This document shows positions 1 through 12,604 of a DNA stretch of 64,000 nucleotides, one piece after another; positions within the stretch are counted from its first letter, which is position 1, and each line of letters begins with the position of its first letter. The DNA lies in assembly GCA_963930655.1 (NCBI GenBank), contig OZ005603.1, forward strand, positions 21,652,201-21,716,200, in the 5' to 3' direction. The DNA is from Myrica gale. Lineage: Eukaryota; Streptophyta; Magnoliopsida; Fagales; Myricaceae. The position numbers and the translations under genes were made by a program. Under the pieces are notes generated by a model. That model was not told the DNA's origin and did not search any database. It was given only the letters and a program-made list of their open reading frames with translations.

Positions 1-3000
1 TTTGGTATAGCTAAGACTTTCGGAATTTTGCAAGATCATTTCTATTGGCCTCATATGAAACGTGATATGGCAAAAATATGTGAGAAGTGTATTACGTGTA
101 AACAGGCTAAGTCCAAGTTGAACCCCCATGGTTTGTACACCCCTTTGCCAATACCTAGTGAACCATAAAATGATATTTCTATGTATTCTGTTTTAGGTTT
201 ACCAAGGACTAAGAAAGGCAGTGATTCAGTTTTTGTGGTGGTCTATAGATTTTCTAAGATGACACATTTCATTGCTTGTCATAAAATGGATGATGCTCAC
301 ATATTGCTGATTTCTTATTCAAAGAAATTGTCAGGCTACATGGTATGCATAAGACCATTGTTTCTGATAGAGATGAAAAGTTTTTGAGTTACTTTTGGAA
401 GACTTTGTGGGGAAAGTTGGGAACCAAGTCGTTGTTTTCTACTACTTGTCATCCACAAACGGATGGTTAAACTGAAGTAGTAAATAGAACCATGTCTGTA
501 ACACCCAAGATTCTATTTTTAAAATTTATTTGAATTTATTATTTGATATTTGAAATGTCTTCTTTAAATTGAAATTTAAGTTTAATTCATTTAAAATAGT
601 TGCATTTTTATCTTTGACTTAGTCAAACTTTTTTTAAAATTTGAAAGATTTTATGATTATTTAAAATTAAAAGTTTTAGAGTTCAAAAGGGACTCTATTA
701 CTAGTGTGAGTCTATATATAGATTTACACATTGGTTTTAATTTTTACACACCTCAATTTTACACCAACAAGACGAAAAATAAGGGTTTTCTTGCTTTCAA
801 CAATCTAGACGAAATTTCTTGACGCAAATTCAGGTATTTCGAATTTCTTGATATTATATTTGTATTTTTTATGAGAAATCAAACCATAGGGTGTCTAGAT
901 CTATCCCTAATTATTTTTAGATTTTAGAAATAGTTTTAATGGGTTTCTTGGAGTAATTGAAATTTGGGTTCAAGATTTGTTTAAGAAAAATACAGGTTCT
1001 TGATCTGAGTAGTAGATCGAATTATATTTTTATAGCCGACTTTAGACGTTGAAAAATTCTGATTTTTAGATATTGCGTAATAGACATCTAGAGGAGGAAA
1101 TATTTAAAGCTTCGGAATTTTTGGAGATGTATTGGTATGGTTTGAAAATCCGGAAGTTAGGCTAAGAGAAATCAGAATTGCTGAGAAAGATTCATTGATA
1201 CAGATTTGAATTTTGAACCGAATGACATAGATAGGATTCGAATTGCGGCATGAAATTTTATGAGTATTTTTTAACCCATATAGAAATCTTTGGTATAAAT
1301 TTCGGGATTTTTGGATATTGTAATAGATTTTTATGAATTTTGGAAGTGATGAGTACCGAATTATTCAGGGTATAGTTTGTCTCCGTGAACAGAGTTAAAT
1401 GTCGATTTTATTAACTGAGTTGTACTAGGTATTTGGATATGAACTTTAACATCCTAGGGAAGAACATAGTTTAATTAGGGTATTTTAGGGAAACTCAAGA
1501 TAGGTAAGATATATTTTAGAATTTGACCAGTGAATTTCAGATTAATCCTGTCGGGCAGATTTAGAGTTTCATTTGTGTTTCCGTTTGAGCGTATTATAAT
1601 ACATTAAATTTTGTATTGATAGGTGCTAAGTCAGAGGCTTATTTGCTTGAAGATCTAGGTAAGCAGGGTTATTATGTTAGATTTTTCTAAAAGACCGAGG
1701 TGATATTTAAGAAATTGCATGTTTTAATGAAAACCCTCGGAGTTGTATGTGCATTACTTTATGATTAAATTGTCAAAGGTTATAACATGAAATGTGTAAA
1801 CATGACCTTATTTTTATGTTCAATGATATTCATGATGTTTTCAATATTTAAAACAACGCTTTTTTGATATTTATTGTTATTCAAGATTTGTGCATGATAT
1901 TTTCATTGATTGAAATCAAATCTTTTGGTATTTATTATTATTCAAGATTTATGCATGTATTTCATGAAAAGAGGATAAAGATGCAAAGTTCAAAGTGAAG
2001 TTTATTTTATGATATGTTATGTATTTTCAAACCTTGAGGCCCAGATTTACAGAATTACAGAGACAGCGCATTGGTACCAATTGCAACCCATTGAGTGCAC
2101 CCATTCTGGAAACAGAGTGGTTTTTTTTGTAGATTCTTACCGAGTGCACACTTGGACATGACCAAGCCTTAGTAAGGAAGATTCTACCCATAGTATTGAC
2201 TTAGTATGGCTGATACCCAAACTAGGTAGCAACTGCACAATCCTGTCACGGGGGTAAACGTGACTCATAGTTATTGCTAAAGGGATTTTCTTATACAGAT
2301 AAAACTGATTTTCTATAGTATTATATTATGTAGATAAAACTGTTTTATTGATAAAGATGTTTTATTGAAATTGTCAAAAACAACTTTCAACAGTTTAGAA
2401 AGATTTTAAAGATTTTATCTCTTACTATTATAGTGTGGCTCATGAGATATACACTAGCATAATGATTTTGCTTTTAGAAAGATTTTAAATATTTTATCTC
2501 TTTTGGGGCGTGACATTGTCTTCTTTGGTGTGTGCTATCATTAAAAAGAACTTAAAAACATGCGAAGATTGTTTGCCACATGTTGAATTTGCTTACAATC
2601 GAAGTATACATTCTGCATCTAAGTTTTCACCATTTGCAGTTGTTTATGGTTTTAACCCAATGTCACCTCTGGATTTAAGTTCTTTACCTATGAGTGAACG
2701 TATGAACTTAGATGGTAAAAAGAAAGTCGAATTTGTCAAGATGATTCATAAAACGGCAGGGCTGAACATTGAAAGGAGGACTCAACAATATGTCCACCAA
2801 ACCAAAAAGGGATGCAAGAAGGTAGTGTTTGAACCAGGCGATTGGGTTTGGTTGCACTTAAGGAAGGAACGTTTTCCAGAGAAACGTCATTCAAAACTCC
2901 TACCTCGGGGTGATGGACCATTCCAAGTCATGGACCACATCAATGATAATGCATACAAGCTTGACTTACCAGGTGAGTATGGTATCAGTGCAAGCTTTAA

Positions 3001-3322
3001 TGTCATTGATTTGTCTCCTTTTGATGTAGGTGACGATTTGAGGACAAATCCTTCTCAAGATGGGTAAAATGATGCAAACTGAGATGATGTTGAACACATC
3101 CGAGACCCTTTGTCACTTCCTAGTGGCCCAATTACAAGACTTAAAGCCAAACATTTCAAGGAAGCACTCAATGGACTAATCCAAGAGAGTTGGGTTGATA
3201 CTACCAACACCAAGATGGGTGCCCATAATAATCAAGGCTTAGTCCATGTTATCGGGGCAAGTGAAGAATATGAGGTACTAACGCACCCTTGCACCTCGGG
3301 GTAACTATTCCGGGTAAGGGTG
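1..3322 (+). mobile_element. Ty3/gypsy chromovirus relic (integrase to tail), interrupted
   Basis: The plus strand reads as the end of a Ty3 pol gene. It starts in the integrase zinc-binding part (WPHMKRDM, CxxC), runs through the catalytic core, and after an interrupting LTR (497-2515) continues into the integrase C-terminus (motifs [26 protein letters not shown]). A tail with GPITRLKAKHFKEALNGL follows at 3110-3200. This tail is typical of CRM- or Reina-like chromoviruses; the exact clade is an inference. The 5' part lies outside the window and its own LTRs were not identified. It is an old fossil with several breaks plus two nested LTR insertions (497-2515 and 3323-11390). Its non-coding tail probably resumes after 11395. 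Confidence 0.85.
497..2515 (+). mobile_element. Solo LTR, 2.0 kb, inserted in Ty3 integrase
   Basis: It begins TGTAACACCC and ends GGGGCGTGACA. It is flanked by near-identical 5-bp target copies, atgtc (492-496) and ttgtc (2516-2520), with one mismatch. The flanking integrase sequence lines up on either side. No coding content is seen. A TATA-like ctatatata lies about 215 bp from the start, which agrees with plus orientation. It lacks the TGAGTC/GACTCA dyad found in the other Ty3 LTRs here, so it is probably a different family. Confidence 0.85.
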
Positions 3323-3890
3323 TGTGAGATCCCGACTTTATTTCTGTCGTTTTAAAATGAGGAAAGAGAGGAATTTATTGTTTATGAACTATTGAGTATG
3401 TATTACTCTAATTATTGAGAAATGTATGTATGGTTAAATTAATCTAATGTTATGTCTAGGTGGAATTTTTCCCTAGCGTTTTTATGAGTTTTAAGCTAGG
3501 ATTTAAATGTTATATTATTTGCAATCGTTAAATTCGAGGAATTGAGATTAATTAGGCTAATTATTTTAATTAATGGAATATGTCCCTAAGTTACAATATT
3601 TGGAAGAATTTAATTAGGGCTTTAACCTTAAAAATGTGTGAGACTTAGAATTTAAAATGGGAAGGCATGATTGGGGTAATTTATATGGTAGCTGGGAATT
3701 AAAAAAAAAAGAAAAGAAAGAAAAGTGAAAGAGGGGGAATCACGTGAAGGGGGAAAGAAAGGGGGGGGCAGTCTTGTCTTCCCCCCCCAAAGCAATTCAC
3801 GTTAACACCACCCCCCTCTTGCCCGCATTTTTCCCATTTCTCTAGCCCAAAAACCACACCATTCTCTTGCCCTAAGACACCCAACCGAGA

Positions 3891-3980
3891 AGAAGAAGGA
3901 AGAAGAAGAAGAAGAAGAAGAAGACGAAGAAGAAGAAAAAGAGAGGAAGAAGAAGGAGGAGAAAGAGGAGAAAAACAAGG
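3891..3980 (+). repeat. GAA-rich low-complexity tract ending at a splice-donor-like site
   Basis: Imperfect GAA/GAAGAA runs inside the LTR end at ACAAG|GTAAAA. The same arrangement recurs in the other large LTRs of this window, so it reads as a transcribed leader with a donor rather than a neutral microsatellite. Long serine-rich frames on the opposite strand are a by-product of the repeat. Confidence 0.7.
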
Positions 3981-6279
3981 TAAAAATCCGGCCATGCTTG
4001 GTGAAATCACTACTGGCCGAAGGGGGGCACATTGCCTCATTTCTCTCACATTTTACTTGAATGTTAGCTTATTATGCGTTGAGGTTCAAAGGAGCTTTGG
4101 AAATGAGTGTTGTTGCTGGAAAATAAGCTGAGGTTTTAAATCTAGAATCATGGGTGAAGTTGTTGCATGAAGAAGGTTATATTAAAAAGGGAGGAAACTT
4201 GTAGGAAAAGGGAAACTTCTTTGTTGCTGATTTCACCTATAGAGGATAGGCCCATTCTATATGACCTATTGTTGTTGAATTGGAAAACCCATAGCAGTCA
4301 TAAGCATGGCCGGTTATGTTGAAGATCATTGAGAATTATAAAGAATGCTTGTTAGACAAGTTGCTGAAATTTAACCTGTACAGATTTCAAGCCTCGAACT
4401 AGGAGTGTATTCTGATGCAATTTAGCTTATCCCTTGATCTTAAGAGGATCTTAGATTATAGGCCAAGGAAATATGAAGATTTTAATTCATACCTTGGGTG
4501 ATTCCGATAAGTATTGGAGGAGTTATGTGTTGTTCAAGGTCCAAACGTCAAGCTACCACCAGCCTTGTACGTCCAGAATGTTGCTTATTTCGGATACCTT
4601 TTGGGTGATTGTTTTAAGTCCAAATTTTACGCGTCGGGTCTTGAATTTTAAGTTTATGAAAGAAGAACATTTTAAGGTGAATTTCGTGTGATTTGGAGAT
4701 GTAATGCATAAGTTATGGTGTTTTTAAAATAGGAGGCCGAGCTGGAGGCAGCATCAGTGTTGCCCTAGGATTTTTCACCCGATATGAAGTGTCGTTGAAA
4801 ATGCATGGTAATTCCGATGTATGTGATTTTTATCTTCAATCTTGAACTATTAAAGGAGACTAGTTTAAAATAAATTTCATGTTATTTGGAGCCATTTCTT
4901 TAAAGTTATGAATTTTTAAGTTGGAGACGTTGTGGCCGCCTGTTTGGACGTCCTCAGCAGCTTGTATTTTCGGGTAAATGTTTTGAGTGGCAAATGAGCT
5001 CCAAATTACTTAGAATTTTGATATGTTATGAAAATTAGTGTAAGGATCAGTTTAGAACCTAATTCTTAGGGCTTCGGCATCCTTAAGAGAATACTTTGCA
5101 TTGTAAGATCACCATTGGGAAATTAAGAAATATGGACGATTTTGTATGATGTGTTGAATTTAATTGAATGACTATTCTCTACATCTAGTAAACCTATAAA
5201 TTACATTAGCATGACTCAATTGTAGGCAAGATGCCACCGTAAGCTCAAGTGGTTGGAGGTAAGGTTTGGTCATCTTTCATTCCTTAGAGTGAAACTTTTT
5301 CCTTTGGCTGAAACTTGCTATATTTGTCTCCTCTTGAGTATTTCTTGACTATAGAAGCTGTTGTGATGTGTTGTTGAGATTGAGTGTGTGAATTATGTTG
5401 ATGGAGGAAGGGATTAAGGCCACGGGTTTAGCTAATCTTTAAAGGAAGTGATGATTTTGGTTCTTATGTTGAATATGTTAACATGCATGTAAGTTGTGAT
5501 GATGTTGGCCGGATCTTGTAACCTTGTAATGTGATTTGTGGCTTGTGATTAGAGAGTGATCATTGCTGTTAAATGTCACGGTTTTTGGGTTAGTTCAAGA
5601 TTGGAAATACATATTAGAATGTAAGTTGCAAAAGGAGAAGTATAACCTAATTTGATGTGAAGTTAAGGTATAAAATCCTTCGATTTTGTTGTTGTTATGT
5701 TGCTGTGTTAAAGCATTGTTCATAGATGTGAAAAATATGAGATTTGGGGGACATTACGACTTAGGTCAGTGACCATAATCTAGGCTAGCAATTGCAAGTG
5801 GAGAAGTTCCCACATGCATGTAAATGAATGGCATGAAATTGGAAGTGTAACACCTTGATTTGAAGGTTGTAAGCTTGCTGTTGTAAACCCTTCCTTTTGG
5901 ATGTGAACATGATTAGTTTTGATGATGTTAGGGTTTCGGTCAGTGGCTTTGTCACGCCCCGAACGGTATCCCGCAGGGACCGTGACAGTCGCGAGCTATC
6001 CCCCGGATAGCTCCAGCGTTCTTACTTACGTTCTTACGTGCTTACGGCGGAAACATACAGGATCGCGAGAGATTCGAGCTAAATCTTACATAATCAGGGT
6101 TCTCATTAAGTTTGCATACAAAACATATATAACATATTAAAACCCAACTAGTGACGGATCTCATCGATCGAGTCACCATTATCAAAAATATGAACATAAT
6201 CTTGGTCCTTCTAAGTCAGGTAGTCCTCCTGACTCTCTTCACCTGAGGCATCTGGAATAACACAATTTTAAAAACAACG

Positions 6280-6296
6280 TGAGTCAAAAAGACTCA
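6280..6296. promoter_or_regulatory. Conserved LTR dyad TGAGTC-N5-GACTCA
   Basis: A perfect 6-bp inverted repeat with loop AAAAA, flanked by a conserved CTCAGTAAGG on one side and AACGTGAG on the other. Copies with perfect stems are at 10915-10930, 13384-13400, 16472-16488, 35734-35749, 36399-36415, 45204-45220, 51648-51663 and 63578-63594. Degenerate copies are at 25306-25322 and 26027-26043. The function is unknown; it could be a dyad protein-binding site or an RNA hairpin. Confidence 0.75.
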
Positions 6297-7098
6297 GTAA
6301 GGGAGAAACATAAACTTGAAACATGCTTTTTACTTGTACTTGCATAATCATGAAAAAAAAGAACTTAATTCGTGATGCACATGCATGTCATGGATATGCA
6401 TATGCTCTTGCTTGAATTCGGCCCCAGGCCCTTGAAAATATTTCTTTCATACTTGCTTGTAAAATTGGCCCTTGACCCTTGAATATCACTTATTCGTATC
6501 TCTTACTGTGGGCTCGCTCCATTTGACCCCTGAAGTCAGGGTTGTGCGTTCCCTTTGGAACCGTTCCTGATTTCCCTTGAAGACTTACATACGGTCAAGC
6601 TAGCACACCTTCTCGCATTCGTCCTTCAGTTGCTAGACATGACCCTTGGAGGCCCACACCTTCTCAATGTCCTTCAGTGTGGTTTGCACAGCCTCTTGGA
6701 TTCACCCATCCTTCTCGCATTCGTCCTTCGGTATAGGAGTCCATCTTGATGGTACGGTACCGACCAGTGCCCCTTGACAAAACTTATCGTTTCATAAAAC
6801 ATTCCATAATCTTTCCATAAAATCATTGCATAAACATTCTCTTTAGAAAAATTCATGCAATGCACATGTCATGTCATGCTTGATCAAAATCTCATGCTTG
6901 TTCAAGAAATGATGCAGTGTGTCATTCCAGTTTTGAAAATAACCACTTACGGTTTCCACTTACTCTTGGTCTTCCTTGGTAGTGTATAAAGACAAGTAGA
7001 TCGCCTACAAGCGATTCAAATATTTCTTAGACTTAAGAAATAGTACGTAATTATATAAATTAAACATTTGCATTTTTGAAATCGGTTATCAACCAAAG

Positions 7099-7125
7099 AT
7101 ATATATATATATATATATATATATC
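7099..7125. repeat. (AT)n microsatellite
   Basis: An uninterrupted AT dinucleotide run of about 13 units inside the reverse LTR. The orthologous place in the related LTR carries a similar run at about 37167-37195, so the microsatellite was present before the copies dispersed. Confidence 0.9.
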
Positions 7126-8867
7126 ACTGTAATTCTTTTAATCATTAAAAATATTTTATTTACTCTTTTCTTTAACTAATATTCAAAACTTAGATTATTT
7201 AATTAAACTCTATTACAATATATTTATATATCTATTCACGATTAGGGTTTTAATCAACAATTAATAAATTAGGATTAAACCTAAGTCTCTCATTATTCCA
7301 TATGCTCTGCTAAAACCTTACCTTAAACCATTAATAACTTTAATCACGATTATATCTTGACTTAGACCTTAACCTCAATTAATCCGAGATACTAACCCTA
7401 ACTAGGGTTTCGAATATTTTCATTACATGTTCATGGTTCCTCAATATTATTCCAATTAACCTAATCCCCAATTTCAAGTATCCAACACAACAATTATAAC
7501 CTATTTATCATAATTTACAATTAGGGTTCCTTCACCTTAAACATTCGGCCAACACTAAATTTTTATGCATCCTTTAATCACAACTTCAACTCCAATGGTG
7601 ATCTCATCCTCCATTCAACAATTTCACAACCTAAGATCTAAGAATCCAAATACCAACACAATATCTCATGCATTATACCATTCGGCCAGCACATGTTTTT
7701 CATCCAAATAATTATGTTTCTTTTGTTTCCTTCAATTTGCATGCATCCTTTACATAACATAATTATCTACCATGCATTAGGTCATTAATCTTGCACAAAA
7801 CATGGCCAATATCCAGATTTAAACATACACAAAATTATACACGAAGACCTAAGCATATCATATTCGGCCATACATCAAAGTGTCATATTTTTCATGCTAA
7901 AATTTATAATATACATATCCTTTGCATCCATGACCCATCTTGCATGTATTAAATTCATAATTTCATCATACATGATCAACATGACCAGATCTAATATTGG
8001 ATACACTAACAACCATATATCTAGGGAGATTTACAACTTACAACCAACCAACTTAGCATAAACTTAGATCTAACTTCCTTTAACATACATTGTTCTCCCT
8101 TTGCATTTTTCTTAACATACAACCTTAGATCCAAGACATTCATGGCCAGATCTAACACTTTTACATAACCTAGGGTTTTCTATGATCAAGATCCAACCAA
8201 AATACAACATAAAAATCCAAGATCCAACTACATGAAGTTCGGCCAACAAGGAGAAAATGGTAGACCCGAATTTTACCTTGGTGTTCCCTTGTTTTCTCCT
8301 TGCTTTACTTTGCAAAACTTCTCCTTTTCCTTCACCTCCTTCTTCTCCCTCTTCTTCTCCCGTGTCACACGGGTTTCCCCTTGGTTGAAGCTCCAAATCC
8401 CACCTTTTGGTTCAAAGCTTTGGTTTATCTTCTCCCTTGGTTCTCTCTTTCTCTCTTCTTGGTTCGGTTTTCTTTTCTCCCTTGGTTCTCTCTTTCTCTC
8501 TTCTCTTGGCTTTGTGTTGGTCGACCAAGGTAACACAAATGAAGTGGAAAGAGTGTGATAGGCATGTAATGTCACAAGTGAAGACAAAAGAGTATGAACT
8601 TCACCATAAAATTCGACCAAGGGGTGTTTCTTCACTTTTCTTCAACTTTTCAGCTTTTTGCCATGCTTGTCTCCTTGTCTTCTCTTGTCTTTCACGTAAA
8701 ACACCCCCCCACCACATATTTCAAATGCCACATTAAATGCTTGCTCAACCAATTCAGTTCCCTTAGTTGAAATCCAACTAGTTTAGTTCATGCATCATCA
8801 CTTGGTTACTTAGCATGCTTAATGAGGATTAGCACCACTAATCATCAACTTAACTCCAAGGCCCATT

Positions 8868-9290
8868 GGGCAGCCCAATCCACACTTTATTCAAGACCCA
8901 ACATCACCACCTAAAGCCCAATTCATAAGCCCAAGGGCTAAGGCCCAATGACCAAATTCTCTAAGGCCCAATAACAACATTCCAAGGTCCATTATCATGG
9001 GTTTCATGGCAGCCCAATACCATGACTTTTAAAGCCCATTTTCATGATTATTTTAAAGCCCATTATCATAAATTTAAAGGCCCAATATCCACTTAATATT
9101 CTAAGTCTTATAGCAGCCCAATATCACAATCCAAAGGGCCCACTATCTCAAATATTAGGGCAGCCCATAAACAATATTTCAATGGCCCAATTACACCTAA
9201 TATTCGGCCAAGTAGGAGTAGCCCATCATCAGCCCATTGCCTTAGGTTTTAAAGCCCAACATAAAATTCCTTGCAGCCCAATAACATCAT
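8868..9290 (-). promoter_or_regulatory. Array of TGGGCY (site II-like) motifs in the LTR
   Basis: More than ten copies of AGCCCA/GGCCCA (TGGGCT/TGGGCC on the minus strand) occur within about 420 bp. They lie upstream, in LTR orientation, of the GA-rich leader. In plants TGGGCY is the site II element bound by TCP factors. That this array drives LTR transcription is an inference. Related arrays are at 31785-32290 and 39140-39520. Confidence 0.65.
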
Positions 9291-10399
9291 CCATAAGATA
9301 ATCCTTCAAAAATAATCAAGGATATTGATAAGAAAAATACAATTAATCTAGCAACATGAAATCGGTTACTATAAAATTTAAATTTCATCCATGGCATTTG
9401 AATCATAACATCACATTTTGGAAATTCAAAATAACTACATATACATTTTCTTAACATTAAATCATGCCTTGGCCAAGCAAGGTCTCTTTTAATACAAAAT
9501 AGGCCATGGAATCCTTCATCTTGTAATGAAGTAGACACGGGTTTCTTTGGGGTCTTACAGGCTTAAACCTAGGGGTAAATATGATTTGCATGTTAAGGCA
9601 AGAAAATTTTATAAAATGGGAGAAGAGAGATCATAGGAGCCGAATAGGCTGCTGCCCTTGGTCATTGGTTATACTTTTGTTAAGTTTTCTATAGGGATAT
9701 TTGCTGTTATAAAGTATATTGATGATGTGGATTAGATCAGCAAGTCTATAAGAGGAAAAGGAGGTTATGTTGGTGGAGTTTGATGGACTTTAGGTTTAGA
9801 ACAAGGAAATGGAGTTAGACACATGACTAGTTGCTGTTTTGAGCTAAGAGTTCTTTGAATGAAATGTTTATTCATGTATTTAATTGCTTTTCTTCAAGTG
9901 TTTTATGATAGCTAATCAAAGCAATCTTTTGTAAGTGAAATCGTATTTTCAAAGATACATACTTTTGGAAAAACCGAAACAATTATGAGTATTTCTTTGA
10001 ATATCTATGTGATTGATTTCTTAAGTATCTAAGTGAGGTATTTGAATCGCTTGTAGGCGAACTTCCAAAACTCAAGAAGACCAATGTAAGTGAAAATTGT
10101 AAGTGAAACTTAAGTTTTTGAAAAATGGAATGATACACAGCATGATTTCTCATTATCAAGCATGACATAACATAAGCATTTACATGATTTTCTTGAAAGA
10201 AAGAGAAAGTTTTGTGCAAATAAAAGTATGAGAAACATTTTATGATAAGTTGATTACTCATCATCAACATGACATGAGCACGTCATGAACAATTGCATTT
10301 GCATTTATTTTTCTCATAAGGATGAAAGAGAAATTTTATGCAAATGAAAGTACGATTTTATGTTACGAAATGTTACGGGGCTAAAGAAGATGGTCGGTA

Positions 10400-10570
10400 C
10401 CGTACCAGTTAAGAAGGTGCACCCATACTGAAAGACGTTTACGTGAAGACTGGATGTCACCTAGGGCACCCATACCGAAGGATGCTTGCAAGAAGGATGG
10501 GTAGCTCTTGAGGTATGTGCAACCACATTCAAGGATGCTTGCGAGAAGGTGTGCTAGCTCGACCAAATGT
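10400..10570 (+). repeat. Degenerate tandem repeats in the LTR (GAAGGAYGNNTGCGAGAAGG type)
   Basis: Three or four spaced units resembling CGAAGGATGCTTGCAAGAAGG lie here, followed by the conserved CAAGGGAAATAGGGGACAG block. Related arrays with different unit numbers occur at 35086-35330, 51236-51385 and, reversed, at 6586-6770 and 36700-36850. Confidence 0.6.
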
Positions 10571-11390
10571 AAGGTCCCCAAGGGAAATAGGGGACAGTTC
10601 CAACGGGAACGCACAACCCTGATGTTAGGGGTAAATGGAGAGCAAGTAGCCCACAAGATAAGAATTGGAATGATTTTCCAAAAGCAAGTGCATGTGCATA
10701 TGCAATCATGAGGCATACACGTGCATTAAAATTCATGATCATGCATGAATTACATTATGTTTACATGCTTATTATTTCAAGTTCAAGTGCATGCTTATGA
10801 TTTCAAGTTCATGATTATGCGTTCAAGTACAAGTTCATGGTTTCAAACTCACGATTTTAAATTCATGTTTCCAAACCATGATTTTAAGTCCATGTTTTAA
10901 CTATAACTCCTTACTGAGTCTTTCGACTCACGAATTTTTTAAACCGTATCATTCCAGATGTTCCAGGCGACAGGAGTACTGAGGATTACTTAACGTAGTA
11001 AGTTTAGATGTCAAGTATCCTAGTCGTTGTAAACCGAAGCAGGAGTTGGAGAGTGCATATGAAGCACTAAGAGCGCTTGATATCATATTGAGGCAGCCTG
11101 TGTATATGTTTTGTGTATTAGGATTCAAGATGTATTATAAAGACGTTATGAGTAGAGATCATGTACTTCAGCTGTGCAGCCAATCGATGTAATTAAGACG
11201 CTTACCCTATTACGAGGAAGTCGTTTTGTGTAGGTTGAAGTTTATGGTAAATCTCTTTGGCCGTCTCTCAGTTGTATGTGTATAAAAAAAAATTCCGCTG
11301 CAAGGAATAAGAGAAAACGCTAAAACATTCATTGAGTGGATGTTCGCGGCTGTCATTAACTTCCTTCGGGCTAGCGTTCGGGGCGTGACA

Positions 11391-12187
11391 GGGTGTCTAC
11401 ACTTCGGCTAGAACAAATTTCGGGACGTAACTGGCGAATTCCAGATTTTCAGGAGCATTTGAATTTCTTTTTCAAATGTTGACTTATCCTACTCTTGACC
11501 GACTTTTAAGAGCATTTAATTTCATTCAAAAACTGTGTTTGTTTCCTATTCTTGGAGGGATGCTCCAAGTATATTTAGATGGTCATTTTTTTGACTTGAA
11601 CAGTACCTTTGAGATTGTTGGTGAGGTCAATCCATCATAGTTATCGGGTTTCAAAAATTGTTGGTGAGGTCATATTAGATTGTGTGGACCGTTTAGATTA
11701 CGTCCGAACAGTTTTTAGCTGTTATCTTTTTGCATTCATTTAGTAGCCTTAGCCCCCCGTTTAAGAAATACACGGAGTTCAGATAATGAACTCAATTTAA
11801 TTCTTGAATTGTCCATGTTATGGACAGTTTGAGTTTACAAATGCATAATGTGCGTAATTATATCTGCTATTATGACTATTGTGTTTAGAAATTTCAATAA
11901 GAATCTCTTTTTATCCTTCGGATACACATTCAACATTGAGCTTATACACTTGTCTTAAATGGTTGGTATTTATTCTAAATATTGTTTCGAGGTATTTGGG
12001 GACTAAGGAGAAATGCTGTCAAAATTTCTAGAGCATCGGTCACAATGGTCGGTTCAATTATGTGCAGTATGTGATATTGTAAACTTGAATGGGATAGGAC
12101 CTATCACCTGAAGAAGTTGGAGTTGAGTATTAATGTCATCATCATTGTTTGCATTATTGTTTGTATTTTTGTCTTTGAAGGAACAAT
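11391..12187. other. Spacer: tail of the Ty3 relic passing into CACTA leader
   Basis: There is no gene. The first part continues the sequence interrupted at 3322. A CACTA-type subterminal motif (GTCCGAACAG) appears near 11702. At 11801-11830 there is a block (GAATTGTCCATGTTATGGAC) shared almost exactly with 54381-54413. The boundary between the two elements could not be placed exactly, and the 5' CACTA terminus was not found. Confidence 0.5.
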
Positions 12188-12604
12188 ATGGATAAGAGCT
12201 GGATTTATGAGACAAATAGACTGAAAAGTGCGAAGTATAGCGATGGTGTTCGAGATTTTATGAGTGCTACCCTTAGTTATGTAGATAGTCAGGAACTAAT
12301 AAGATGTCCATGTAAGAAATGTAAAAATGTGTTGTTCCACCGTGTGGACGAGATGGAGAATCATTTATTGATAATTGGGTTTTACCAGAGTTACACTCAT
12401 TCGATATTTCACGGAGAGTTAATTTCAAAAATTTCTAACCGGGTAGTGACTTTAGAACCTGAACCTTGTCGTGAAGACTCTGGGGGAAATATAAATGATG
12501 ATATGAAAGACATGTTAGAAGATTTTGTGGTTGGAGGAGGGGTTGATGAGAACGCTAGTGAAAATATGCTAGGTCTTGAAACAGTCGAGTCGAGATTTTC
12601 GTAG
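12188..12604 (+). pseudogene. CACTA TNP2 N-terminal fragment (transposase-associated domain)
   Basis: An open frame of 138 codons starts with MDKSWIYE. It contains the cysteine pattern IRCPCKKCKN at about residues 37-46, then a HL...GF...Y...HGE stretch, which together are the signature of the transposase-associated domain (PF13963) at the N-terminus of plant CACTA TNP2 proteins. The family's transposase is normally far longer, with a DDE-type core after this domain. Here the core is absent: the next recognisable block belongs to the far downstream part of the protein. The start methionine follows a leader resembling that of the related element at 54381. It is a non-functional transposase remnant. 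Confidence 0.8.

Larger units (their letters stand above)
5950..9559 (-). mobile_element. Solo LTR, 3.6 kb, Tekay-type family, reverse orientation
   Basis: On the plus strand it reads TGTCACGCCCCGAAC ... GGGGTCTTACA, so on the minus strand it begins TGTAAGACCCC and ends GGGGCGTGACA. The target duplication ggctt (5945-5949 and 9560-9564) is perfect, and the interrupted host LTR resumes directly after it. It is clearly the same family as the 3' LTR of the coding element at 36097-45573, matching along its length by eye. It contains the dyad (6280-6296), an AT microsatellite (about 7099), a CT-rich (GA on the sense strand) leader near 8270-8540, and a TGGGCY array at 8868-9290. Confidence 0.9.
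3323..11390 (+). mobile_element. Solo LTR (about 4.5 kb own length) containing a nested reverse LTR
   Basis: It starts TGTGAGATCCC and ends CGTTCGGGGCGTGACA, flanked by a perfect 5-bp target duplication gggtg (3318-3322 and 11391-11395). About 3.6 kb of the interval is a second LTR (5950-9559), leaving about 4.5 kb of its own sequence. It contains a GA-rich tract ending in a splice-donor-like AAGGTAAA (about 3979), a degenerate repeat block (10400-10560) and the dyad at 10915-10930. No coding sequence is seen. It is related to the LTRs at 31555 and 47337. Confidence 0.88.

Noticed and set aside
3699-4049. Overlapping serine/leucine-rich frames on the minus strand
   Set aside because: They are translations of the GAA-rich tract inside an LTR; no domain and no conserved start.
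8112-8736. Several long overlapping frames on both strands
   Set aside because: They lie in the CT/GA-rich leader of the reverse LTR; low-complexity by-products.
9044-9301. 85-codon plus-strand frame rich in AQ/NP
   Set aside because: It is the translation of the TGGGCY motif array in the reverse LTR, not a protein.
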